NCBI GenBank assembly: GCA_027972325.1
Contig: JAPMOS010000263.1
Coordinates: forward strand, 1-38,098
Length of the DNA stretch: 38,098 bases
Direction: 5' to 3'
DNA from: Paratrimastix pyriformis
Taxonomy: Eukaryota; Preaxostyla; Paratrimastigidae
This document shows positions 9,910-18,124 of this stretch, piece after piece; within the stretch, counting starts at the first letter, position 1, and the number at the start of each line of letters is the position of its first letter. The notes below the pieces were generated by a model, which was not told the origin of the DNA, made no database searches, and was given only the letters and a program-made list of their open reading frames with translations. The position numbers and the translations under genes were made by a program.

Positions 9910-10383
9910 ATGATTCAGTGGAATTCTTTGGATAGTGAAAGTAAGTTCATCAATGCTTTTCAACAGAACAATGCCAGTTACATCAGGTTGACGTTAAAAA
10001 TGGACTTTATATCAAAACGTCGATATGAGAATTTGATGAAGGTAGATGGTGAAGACAGAAAGCGTGAGTTAAAGGCATTATATGCTAAGTTACGTGTTGA
10101 AATGCCGTTACGTGGAGGAAGTAAGACGAGAGCCTTTTACAGTGATTTCACGGTGCCACAGGCATTAACTTTTGCACACTCCAACAACTTTGACTTTGAT
10201 TCATATACGGAGTTTTTTCCGGCAATAGCTAAATCAACTACTGAGGCACAGTTCCAAAAGTGTGTAAACTGTTCGAAGATTGAGTCATGTGCTAAAAATT
10301 GGGACTGTCTGAAAGACATTGAAGATTCAGCCCCTAAAGAGTTATCTGAATGTGAAAAGGAGTTCAAAACATTATCAAAATGA
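9910..10383 (+). CDS. Hypothetical protein with Cys cluster and LRGG motif
   Basis: A 157-residue open frame starting MIQWNSLDSESKFINAFQQN. The N-terminal half is basic and helical. The motif MPLRGGSKTR near residue 65 again matches the L-x-G-G consensus of adenovirus-type proteases. A Cys cluster (CVNCSKIESCAKNWDC, residues 117-132) could bind zinc or form disulfides. Its stop codon overlaps the next start in ATGA, so the two genes may be translated in a coupled way. It is divergent from the myristoylated protein gene with only 5 bp between the open frames. No family is recognised. Confidence 0.65.
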   Translation: MIQWNSLDSESKFINAFQQNNASYIRLTLKMDFISKRRYENLMKVDGEDRKRELKALYAKLRVEMPLRGGSKTRAFYSDFTVPQALTFAHSNNFDFDSYTEFFPAIAKSTTEAQFQKCVNCSKIESCAKNWDCLKDIEDSAPKELSECEKEFKTLSK

Positions 10384-11099
10384 ATGATTCATACCTAAAA
10401 CAGATGGATGACTATTATGCTAAGTTTGATAAATGGAAAGATGAATACGACAAATGGTATTTTATGAATGATTCGATTCAATACATCCATGCAACAATCA
10501 CGGGCTTATGGAATATTGATTCAATTGCCTTCAGCCTGATGACTGATAAGGACAAATACATTGCATCAACTATAAAGCAGAATGGACTCGATTTATCAAA
10601 CCTTAATGTCCAATCATGTGAATGGAGTGAGTTAAACCGTCAGAACAAAACGGGTGAATTCATGATGACCTTTTATTATAAGCCTGAGTACTTATCACAA
10701 CGAATAGCACAAATTAATGTAAATAAGCCTGAGATGCCATCAAAACCGCAATGGGGTGACTTAGTTTGCGTTGATTGTCGTAATGTAATAGATTGGAAGA
10801 ATGTAGGCACATTAACAAATGTCCAAATACAACAACTTAATGAATGTGTTGTAAATGCAAAGAAAGAAAAAGAAGATGATAAAAAGCCCGACACTCCTGA
10901 AGAGCCGACGGAGCCTGTAACTCCTGAAGAGCCTATTACTCCTGTCGAACCAATTACGAAGCCGGCTGATGCCGGCTCGGGTGATGGGAATCTCCCATCA
11001 TCTCCTGTAACACCTGTAACACCCGACACTGAATCTACTAATTACACACCATATCTACTGTTTGGTGCTGTCATATTTACATTAACATCGATCCTCTGA
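10380..11099 (+). CDS. Tail-anchored protein with Pro/Thr/Glu-rich stalk
   Basis: A 239-residue open frame starting MNDSYLKQMDDYYAKFDKWK. Residues 1-130 form an aromatic-rich globular part with scattered cysteines (including LVCVDCRNVIDW and LNECVV). Residues 165-215 are a low-complexity stalk with repeats of TPEEP and PVTP. The last 15 residues (YLLFGAVIFTLTSIL) are a hydrophobic C-terminal anchor with no tail. This looks like a surface or inner-membrane virion protein. The start overlaps the previous stop as ATGA. It lies beside the myristoylated membrane protein, which supports a shared membrane role. No family is recognised. Confidence 0.65.
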   Translation: MNDSYLKQMDDYYAKFDKWKDEYDKWYFMNDSIQYIHATITGLWNIDSIAFSLMTDKDKYIASTIKQNGLDLSNLNVQSCEWSELNRQNKTGEFMMTFYYKPEYLSQRIAQINVNKPEMPSKPQWGDLVCVDCRNVIDWKNVGTLTNVQIQQLNECVVNAKKEKEDDKKPDTPEEPTEPVTPEEPITPVEPITKPADAGSGDGNLPSSPVTPVTPDTESTNYTPYLLFGAVIFTLTSIL

Positions 11100-11119
11100 A
11101 AATTTCTCGTGTATTATTA

Positions 11120-11773
11120 TTGAAGACAATGGATACTTCCAAGGAACCACGTAAGTCAAAAGGTACACATCGACGAAGAGCTGCGCACATCGCACAGTTT
11201 GATGATGAGACAGAGGAAATTGTAGCTATTTGTGCGGCTGTCATGTCTAAAATGACAGGAAAACAAGTGTTGTATGACGCCGCAATCATTCAAGCCGCCG
11301 GTCAATATGAGATGTCACCTCTTGGTAGTTATAGAAGGATCGCTAAAAAAGCAGTCAAAGGAGCAAGAGATGAGAAAAAGGAGATTGATATGGCTGTCAA
11401 AGTGGTAAAAGATAGATTAGAAAAAGAACGTGCTGAATACCTAAAATCACAGGCTAAGATTGATGCTGAAAGAGAACGAATGGCAAGGGAACACCCTGAA
11501 TTACTTCCATCGATTGAGATTCCTCCAATTTACGCAATTCCGACGCTACCTCCTCCAACTACTGGTGGGGCACCAATGCATGCGCCTACTACGGGCGGTA
11601 GACCGACATCTGTATCATTATTGCCTCCTGCACCTGCACCTGGAAATGCTGGACTTATTGATTATGAAGAACCTGAGGAAGAACCTGGTGAAGGCTACAC
11701 TGGTGCTATAACTGCTGCACGATTAGAAGAACTGAGAAAACGTGAAGAACATCCTGCCGGAGCTGGATTCTAA
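11120..11773 (+). CDS. Basic, coiled-coil and proline-rich hypothetical protein
   Basis: A 217-residue open frame starting MDTSKEPRKSKGTHRRRAAH one codon after a first ATG. The N-terminal 20 residues are strongly basic. Residues 25-80 form a helical region reminiscent in size of a DNA-compacting fold, but without a recognised signature. Residues 90-130 are a charged coiled coil (KVVKDRLEKERAEYLKSQAK). Residues 135-185 are Pro/Thr-rich with two TTGG motifs. The C-terminus is acidic and then charged. A core DNA-binding protein is possible but unproven. The gene looks whole; no TCTA box is seen within 60 bp. Confidence 0.6.
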   Translation: MKTMDTSKEPRKSKGTHRRRAAHIAQFDDETEEIVAICAAVMSKMTGKQVLYDAAIIQAAGQYEMSPLGSYRRIAKKAVKGARDEKKEIDMAVKVVKDRLEKERAEYLKSQAKIDAERERMAREHPELLPSIEIPPIYAIPTLPPPTTGGAPMHAPTTGGRPTSVSLLPPAPAPGNAGLIDYEEPEEEPGEGYTGAITAARLEELRKREEHPAGAGF

Positions 11774-11869
11774 ATGAATCGTTGTGCACTATTTTAAACT
11801 TGAATATTCATATCTACTTAGATATAAATAGGAATCAAAATGGATTATGAGCTTCGCTAAGATTTAAGT

Positions 11870-12681
11870 TTATACTCCTGGATGTGCTGGATCCTTTGGT
11901 TCTGGAGCTTTTGGAATTTTCATCCATTCAAAAGCGCTGAACTTTTCCTTTAATTTGTCAACAGACACGGCTCCTGACTTTGGAATAATCCTGTTGAGGA
12001 TGTTGGCTTCTGCTGCAAGGTTAGCCTGGAAAAGCTTCGCAAGGTCTGCACCAAACGTATCGCTGTCATTCATACTCTGAATTAATGCGGCAAGTTCTGC
12101 CATTTCTGTTCTCAGTCCTTCAACGATTTTTGATTGAGCACCATACTTTTGACAAATTCCGGCAATGTTTCCTGGCATTCTTTGTATTGTGCAACAAGAG
12201 CTGTATATTTAAGTGCCGTGTCATTTTCCAATGCCTTTGCATAAAACGGTTGTGTGATTTTTGGTGCTTCATGATGCATCCGTAGTGCCCGCTTAAAGAT
12301 CGCTTCATCGATTGGAATCTGTTCAAATGCTGACACTGTACGTCCAATCAGTTCATGAACTGTTCGTTTATCATCATCCGCTTTGTATGGATGTTGCTGT
12401 AATGCAAGTGCCCAATACGTATCACCTGTTCGATAAAAACGGTATATCCCGAGTTCAAAATCTTCATTTGCCTTCATTTCCGGCTGAGTCACATACATTT
12501 GTTCCGGGTTAAGCAATCCATCTGTCTTATTAATTTGTTGTAAGTTGTCAATTATGGCACTTCCACCACCCATTTGTTTTGACATGGCTTTGACTATGTA
12601 ATCTGCCTTCTTTGTCCATGATGAACCATGAGGTGCTGATTCACCTGGTGCTGCATGAGATGAACGTTTTCGTTGTGGCAT
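11870..12681 (-). pseudogene. Hypothetical virus-like protein, helical, broken
   Basis: This minus-strand gene opens with a basic, Ser-rich N-terminus (MPQRKRSSHAAPGESAPHGS) and a stretch KQMGGGSAIIDNLQQIN. A mostly helical body follows, then an Ala-rich helical part and a proline-rich end (KAPEPKDPAHPGV). It is convergent with the gene at 11120 and divergent from that at 12755. It appears to contain about one break. No family is recognised; position within the virion-type cluster suggests a structural role. Confidence 0.55.
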
Positions 12682-12754
12682 TCGTTACTAATATAATTGA
12701 TGGAGAAAAAAATACTTTGATTATTTTTCCCTGCTTATATTATTACATTCAACA

Positions 12755-13033
12755 ATGAAAGTCAAAACTGCTACAGATGATTCACCTGAGGTGCCTTCAG
12801 ACATGTCGCTCGATACCAAGTTTAATATCGTTACAGTCCTATTCGAAATAGCTAAATTTAAGCCAAATCAATGTCGAGCCTGGTTAAAAAAGCATAAATT
12901 AGTACCGATTAAACGGGTTCATAAAACTGCAACAGTCTTCAGATACAGAATACGAGAGACTCCATCCTTAGGCGTGTTCTTCACAAAAGACTTAGGAAAT
13001 GGTATTAAACTCGTGCTCCAAAAGCTCTCTTAA
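12755..13033 (+). CDS. Small basic hypothetical protein, 92 residues
   Basis: An open frame starting MKVKTATDDSPEVPSDMSLD. The C-terminal two thirds are basic with a KPNQCRAWLKKHKLVPIKRV stretch and end FFTKDLGNGIKLVLQKLS. It is compact and probably alpha/beta. It ends 2 bp before the stop of the convergent gene at 13036-13434. No TCTA box is visible just upstream, although an AT-rich leader (12720-12750) is. No family is recognised. Confidence 0.55.
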   Translation: MKVKTATDDSPEVPSDMSLDTKFNIVTVLFEIAKFKPNQCRAWLKKHKLVPIKRVHKTATVFRYRIRETPSLGVFFTKDLGNGIKLVLQKLS

Positions 13034-13035
13034 TC

Positions 13036-13434
13036 TCAATCCACTCTAAATAACATGTTTACAGTCACTACATCAGTTGTAGGTTGTCCTGTTTCATCCA
13101 ATATCGAATAGTCATAAGTTCTCGTTAACGTTGATGTTGGTGACAATTCGAGTCCTTTGTTATCTATTCCAACGAAAACTGGAACTGCGGCTTCACTCGT
13201 CACATTATTAATGATTTGATCAGATAGTAGTCCGCTGTATTTATTAATGTCAAACTGTGCGACACTTCCAAATGATATTTGCCGGTTAGGTTTGATTACT
13301 ACCGGATCCGTTACAATCTTAGGCTTGCGTATCTTAGTGGTTTTGTCATCTGTAAACTCATTGATTTTGATTGCATTCCTTTCGAGGTCTGAGTTCTGTG
13401 TGGTGTGCGACTTTAGAATAATTGCCGTTGCCAT
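13036..13434 (-). CDS. Hypothetical beta-rich protein, 132 residues
   Basis: An open frame starting MATAIILKSHTTQNSDLERN. The composition (many Val, Ile, Thr, Asp, with segments such as KPKIVTDPVVIKPNRQISFG and the end TTDVVTVNMLFRVD) suggests mainly beta strands, as in small jelly-roll or cement proteins of capsids, but no specific match is recognised. A near-match of the promoter box, TCTTAGTATGA, lies about 25 bp upstream on the minus strand. The gene sits between the 92-residue gene and the ATPase. Confidence 0.6.
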   Translation of the reverse strand: MATAIILKSHTTQNSDLERNAIKINEFTDDKTTKIRKPKIVTDPVVIKPNRQISFGSVAQFDINKYSGLLSDQIINNVTSEAAVPVFVGIDNKGLELSPTSTLTRTYDYSILDETGQPTTDVVTVNMLFRVD

Positions 13435-13526
13435 AGTGTGATAATCAATATCATACTAAGATAAAAAAATACTCAAATTATAAAAATCTTGCCTATTTTG
13501 TGTTTACTGCCTTCTGGTCCCAATGC

Positions 13527-13549
13527 AATGAATAGTTTAACTATTCATT
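13527..13549. repeat. Perfect hairpin AATGAATAGTT / AACTATTCATT at the ATPase 3' end
   Basis: Eleven-base arms flank a single T. The palindrome overlaps the stop codon of the ATPase gene. It is the same motif family as at 6513-6535. Its position at a gene end supports a role in transcript ending, which is inferred. Confidence 0.6.
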
Positions 13550-14617
13550 CGGATGCGCGCACCTCTGCGTGCATCGCTCTTCTGCCTTTTTCACCTTGGA
13601 TCTGTAATCTTCTTGAGTTTTGGAGGTATCCCAAAAGGCATTGTAAAGGTTAAGGTAATTGTCATGTAACAAAGGCTTGATCACCAAAATGTTGTGGTCT
13701 GCTGTCACTTTCTCGAATAGTTCTAAGAAATCTGCCTTCTTCATACACGACATATAATCATGGTATATCATGTCTTTCACTGAGTCATTCTTGGTGTAAT
13801 GGACGAAACAGTAATTGGTGTTCTGCCTTGTTCTTGGTGATATACCTGTTGGTATTTGTGTCGTCAGAATGACTGAGATGTTGTATCTTCTGTGATTGCA
13901 AAACAGACTGCCTAAAATATTACTTTGATGTAACTTGTTGTTGCCATCTAAGATATCGTCAAATATCAATAAGACTGACTTCTTGCCTTTTGTCTTCTCT
14001 TGGAACTTGATTAGCTTCTCAATGAATAATGGTGTCTCATCATCGTCAAAGCCTCCAAAACATTGATCATCCGGAATGTTCCCTAACTCTTTCTGATATC
14101 TGTCTTTATTGTCTTGTGCGACAGTAAATAGGTAGATCTTGTCGATCTCACTTCGTATCTGCTTAATAATGGAGAGAACTGATGTCGTTTTACCACTCTC
14201 TTTCATTCCATAATGTAGTGAAATAAAAGGCTCTTTCTTGTTTTTGAACCTATCTACAATCTCTAATGAACTGAACTTAGGCATTTTGACATTACCTACC
14301 TTGACAATGCTTGCATCATCTTCTTTTACTTCAGGTGGAATAAAGACAACTTGTTTCTGCTCAATTTGCTCATCTTCTTCAACTTTCTGCTCTTCTACTT
14401 CCGCCTTCTTCAATTTCTTCTCTTTCTTATCTTTAGTTACCTTCTCTTTCTTCTCTTTCTTCTCTTTTGGAGGAGCACATTTATGCTTCTTAAGCCACTT
14501 CTCACTCTTATATTCTTTCCCACACTCAGGACACTTATATACTGTAATGTCCATATCCTTATGGACATTCGAATGAATGGTTTCACCATTCTTTGCCTTA
14601 ACTGAGTCAGACGACAT
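13541..14617 (-). CDS. A32/FtsK-HerA-type packaging ATPase with N-terminal C2H2 zinc finger
   Basis: A 358-residue protein. Residues 28-47 form a C2H2 finger (YKCPECGKEYKSEKWLKKHK). Residues 50-90 are a Lys/Glu-rich linker. The ATPase domain follows, with Walker A GMKESGKTTS (residues 137-146), Walker B SVLLIFDD (214-221) and a sensor-like VILTTQIP (249-256). These are the hallmarks of the virophage/Polinton/NCLDV ATPases that pump DNA into capsids. The zinc finger is an unusual addition; it may recognise the genome end or anchor the enzyme. The gene looks whole, shares a divergent promoter region with the gene at 14684, and ends in a hairpin. Confidence 0.85.
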   Translation of the reverse strand: MSSDSVKAKNGETIHSNVHKDMDITVYKCPECGKEYKSEKWLKKHKCAPPKEKKEKKEKVTKDKKEKKLKKAEVEEQKVEEDEQIEQKQVVFIPPEVKEDDASIVKVGNVKMPKFSSLEIVDRFKNKKEPFISLHYGMKESGKTTSVLSIIKQIRSEIDKIYLFTVAQDNKDRYQKELGNIPDDQCFGGFDDDETPLFIEKLIKFQEKTKGKKSVLLIFDDILDGNNKLHQSNILGSLFCNHRRYNISVILTTQIPTGISPRTRQNTNYCFVHYTKNDSVKDMIYHDYMSCMKKADFLELFEKVTADHNILVIKPLLHDNYLNLYNAFWDTSKTQEDYRSKVKKAEERCTQRCAHPNE

Positions 14618-14635
14618 TTTGAATTGTAACTATAA

Positions 14636-14645
14636 TCTATATAGA
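14636..14645. promoter_or_regulatory. Divergent TCTA boxes between the ATPase and membrane-protein genes
   Basis: TCTATATAGA is a palindrome holding a TCTA on each strand, midway in the 66-bp gap between the divergent genes at 14617 (minus) and 14684 (plus), in an AT-rich context. It could serve both genes. Use as a promoter is inferred from the shared motif. Confidence 0.5.
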
Positions 14646-14683
14646 AAAAATATTTTGTGTGTGAACTGTATTAGTTAACTAAT

Positions 14684-15709
14684 ATGTCTGACAGTGTATC
14701 TGAATCTGATGAGGATTTACAGTCTTTTGTCTCTTCATCGAGTGAAATATCTATACCTTATGGAGATGATGAAAATAGTGAAGATTCTCAAAGTGTCAAT
14801 GATGATGCCTCAGTTGAATCAAATAGTGATACTGATGAGTCTGATGATGACTCAAAAGATGAGTCTAAAGAAGAGCCTAAAGAAAAATCGTCGGATGAAC
14901 TGATTGATAATATGGACTTCCTTCTTCGTAAAGACCAACTACACAATGAAATACCTGATGGTAAAATTGTGTTTAAGACAAAGGAACAAGTCGAAACTGA
15001 ACAAAAACTCATGCAACAGGCTGTAGAAGAATTCGAACAACAACAGGAACAAGCAAAACAAGCACTCAAAGCTCGTCCAAGAGCACCTCGTGCAATTCAT
15101 TTCCCTAAGCCTCCAAAGAAACCTAAGAAGGCAAAGATTTCACTCAAACGTGAAAACGACATCAATGAGCTGCTCGTACTGACTAATCAACTCGGTATGG
15201 ACCAAGAAAAATACAATGTGGCATTCTTCGCTGCAATGTCTGATGATGAACTGATGCAATTCAAAATTGACCTCTTTAAAGTTGTTGATGCAAAAATGGA
15301 TGAATCCTTTCACAGTAGCAAACATGTAACTGAAATGCTGCTTAAGACTGCTGATATAACTGAAAAGATAATGCCTAAATACCTTCATGGTTATCGTGAC
15401 TCATTGGAATGTTCTCAAGAGGAGATTCAAAAATGCCCCGATGAAATGATTAAGAATGGTGATATGGAAGGCTTATTAAAGTCTAAGATGATGCAACCTA
15501 AGTATCAATTGATGATGATTCTCGGTGGAAACTTACTCGGACAAGTCAGTTCTAATATGAAAGCCGCTAAGTCTGTTGTCGTTAAAGCAAAAGAAACCCT
15601 CGACACTGTCCAAAAACTCACCCGTGTCGCAAACTGTATTACCACGTTCGGCTACATCGGAATCGGATGTCTTCTTCTAATCACAACTAAGTATGTCTTC
15701 TTCTCCTAG
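14684..15709 (+). CDS. Acidic, tail-anchored hypothetical protein
   Basis: A 341-residue protein starting MSDSVSESDEDLQSFVSSSS. Residues 1-75 are almost all Ser, Asp and Glu. Residues 100-145 are a Gln-rich coiled coil followed by a basic, proline-rich patch (RAPRAIHFPKPPKKPKKAK). The middle is helical. Near the C-terminus a hydrophobic segment (TFGYIGIGCLLLITTKYVFF) would anchor it in a membrane. Opposite charge blocks and an anchor suggest a virion protein linking membrane and core. It looks whole, with a TCTA box about 45 bp upstream. No family is recognised. Confidence 0.65.
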   Translation: MSDSVSESDEDLQSFVSSSSEISIPYGDDENSEDSQSVNDDASVESNSDTDESDDDSKDESKEEPKEKSSDELIDNMDFLLRKDQLHNEIPDGKIVFKTKEQVETEQKLMQQAVEEFEQQQEQAKQALKARPRAPRAIHFPKPPKKPKKAKISLKRENDINELLVLTNQLGMDQEKYNVAFFAAMSDDELMQFKIDLFKVVDAKMDESFHSSKHVTEMLLKTADITEKIMPKYLHGYRDSLECSQEEIQKCPDEMIKNGDMEGLLKSKMMQPKYQLMMILGGNLLGQVSSNMKAAKSVVVKAKETLDTVQKLTRVANCITTFGYIGIGCLLLITTKYVFFS

Positions 15710-15735
15710 TTCTTATTTGTCCTTAATTTTTTTAT

Positions 15736-15762
15736 CCATGAATAGTATTGAATCATTCATGG
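15736..15762. repeat. Hairpin CCATGAAT / ATTCATGG
   Basis: Eight-base arms flank an 11-base loop. It lies about 30 bp after the stop of the tail-anchored protein, so it may end that transcript; it also overlaps the next start codon. Confidence 0.4.
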
Positions 15763-16159
15763 CTTCTGACACTAAATCTGCAATCGACCTAAAAGACATC
15801 ACCATCAAATCAATCAGTGGTGTCTCATTGTATTGGCTTATCACAAAACTCTGTCACTGCGGAGTGATTATGCTGACTATCTAAATGTCGGGCTGGCTGG
15901 AGCTGGTGGACTTACAATTGTGGCTCCTATTCTACAAAATCTCCTCGATGGAAGAGACCTGATGGCTGGATTATCATTCGACTCAACCATGCTAAAGAAT
16001 GCTCTCGTTGATGGTGGCATGTCAATGGCTGTATATCTGGCTCTTCGTTTTGCATTCGGTTCAAAACTTGATGTGAGTCTGCTCAATCGTTATGTAGGTG
16101 TAATTTGCTCTGTAATTGGCGGTGACATGATTCGTCCTTACATCCTCTCTAAGCTATAA
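15738..16159 (+). pseudogene. Small hydrophobic membrane protein, broken
   Basis: This short gene begins MNSIESFMASDTKSAIDLKD and has several hydrophobic, glycine-rich segments, including GLAGAGGLTIVAPILQNLL, MAVYLALRFAFG and RYVGVICSVIGGDMI. It probably spans a membrane two or three times. It lies just downstream of a tail-anchored protein and upstream of the fibre gene. It appears to have about one break. The start overlaps a hairpin at 15736-15762 of the same type as those at gene ends elsewhere. No family is recognised. Confidence 0.5.
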
Positions 16160-16205
16160 ACTTATCATCAATCAACACCTTAATCTTTTCATGTTTTTGT
16201 ATTTT

Positions 16206-16209
16206 TCTA
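16206..16209 (+). promoter_or_regulatory. TCTA box upstream of the fibre gene
   Basis: TCTA in the context GTATTTTTCTATTGCGGTTA lies 15 bp before the ATG at 16224. Confidence 0.5.
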
Positions 16210-16223
16210 TTGCGGTTATATAG

Positions 16224-17948
16224 ATGGAACCACAAAAGAAAGTCATCTTTACTGATAGAATCTCTCTCGCTAACACTTTTGGTTACGATAGGGTAGCTGT
16301 CGAAACTCAGAATGAAAATCCTCTCGAACTTAGATGTGATGCTGTTCTAAAGAAGGATGTGACTATTGATGGAGAAACTGTGTTAGGAAACAATCTTACA
16401 ATCAATGGTGGAACTCATACAGTCAATGGTGAAACTACATTTAATGGACTCGTCAAATTCAATAGTGATGTCATTTTGCCTTCTGCTCCTATTCCTGACA
16501 TGTCAATTGGACAACTGTCTAATGTGGATGTGTCAACTGGACTTGTCGATAAACAAATACTGCTTTATGATGCTACTTCTCAATGCTGGAAGAATTCTGC
16601 TGCAAATGAATCAACCACTGCTAAATACAACACCATCACAGAAATGACTGCCGGTAATGGCACTTCAGTTAATAATGTACTTCTGGCTTCTGGAAAAATC
16701 ACCGCAACTAATGCACAAATCACCTCTTTGACCGCCGCTGGATTGGTTCATTGTGATGCCTCTGGAAATATGTCATCATCAACTTTGATCAATTCAGATA
16801 TTACTGATGGCACAATTAATGATGCTAAACTTAACACTATTAGCACTGCTGGAAAAATAGCTAACTCTGCTACAACTGCTACTGACGTAAGTACTGCTTC
16901 CACTATTGTTCTTCGAAATGCAAGTGGTGACACTAAAGTAAACAATCTCTCTGCAAACACTGTATTGGCAAACTCTGTCAAATCAGTCACATCTGGAAAC
17001 TTAGACATCCAATCAAATGGTAACGTGAACATTGATATCGATAACGACAACAATGAAACGAGCAAAACCTTCAATGTGACTACAAATAATGGCGCCTCTA
17101 CTTTATTCCAAGTGAATGATGCTGGAAAAATAATCATTTGCAACTGGTGAATTGGCTGTCTCTAAAATAGTATCAACTGATATCGTTGATGGAGCTGTGA
17201 CTGATGCAAAAATAGCCTCTTTATCTATTCCAAATGCACCTTCCACAATTGTACAACGTGATGCTAATAGCAAAATATACTGTGCTACTGTTGTAGCTGA
17301 TAAAGTGGCTCCAACTGGCGCAACATTAAGTGTTCCCGCTGCTATCTCATGCAATTCTATCACTTCTGGTGCTGTTACATGCACAGGAACTCTTAAGACT
17401 GCAATCAATGATGCTCAAATCCTCGGCACTGACTCATCTGGTAATGTCGTATCTGGTGCCTTTCCTCTCGCATTGACTGCTAACTCAATCACTACAAGCG
17501 GTGGCAACTTAATCATAAATAATCCAATAGCTGTCGACAACATAATTCCTCTTAATACTTCTCTCAAAATTGGTAACTTCACTGTGAATTCAACTGATAC
17601 CACATTCGAAAATGCTGATAACACTACGTTCACAATCAAGTCAAAAGGCAACATCAAATACAATAGCGATTACAATGCTAATGACACTTCTCCAAATCAT
17701 ACATTCACTATTGGTGCTACTGATATGCTTTCCATATATTCAAATAAACTTAAGACTGCATTTCCATTTGAATGTCCATTTATCGGCTCTAATACCGGTT
17801 CCCTCAAAATATCAATGTATCCTTATGGTAACACCAACTGGGGCATTTATCAGTCAAGCTCTGGCGCAAATGCTGACTTCCCTGGAACTGGTGCGGCATG
17901 TGCCGGGTATGATATGAACAACGCAATTCGATTCCGTGTTTATGACAG
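16224..17948 (+). pseudogene. Fibre/spike-like gene, N-terminal part
   Basis: The protein starts MEPQKKVIFTDRISLANTFG and is then rich in short beta-type repeats of Asn, Thr, Ser and Gly (for example NLTINGGTHTVNGETTFNGL and VDGAVTDAKIASLSIP). This is typical of trimeric fibres and tail spikes that bind host surfaces. It continues beyond the inserted DNA transposon into the S74-domain part at 20033-21282. The gene is split by that transposon and appears to have about one further break. Fibres of this sort occur in some polinton-like viruses and giant viruses. The fibre assignment rests on composition and on the S74 domain downstream. Confidence 0.65.
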
Positions 17949-17950
17949 TA
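17949..17950 (+). repeat. TA target-site duplication, left
   Basis: TA immediately precedes the left inverted repeat of the DNA transposon and is repeated at 20031-20032. A TA duplication is the signature of Tc1/mariner/pogo insertion. Confidence 0.8.
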
Positions 17951-17978
17951 ACGTGGGGGTGAAAAACCCGGAAACGGG
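17951..17978 (+). repeat. Left terminal inverted repeat of the pogo-like transposon
   Basis: 28 bp starting ACGTGGGGGTGAAAAACC and ending GGAAACGGG; the reverse complement matches 20003-20030 exactly. Confidence 0.9.
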
Positions 17979-18124
17979 CGGCAAAGCCGGAAAGCGGAGA
18001 ATTCAAATTTTCAAATTTTTTCTTCGATATCCCTCATATTTACAGTGCACTCAGACGCAAACGAGTTGCAGTTTGAGGGGGAGCGAAGAGCAAAAAAAAA
18101 AAAAACGAGAAGGGTCGACTTGAA

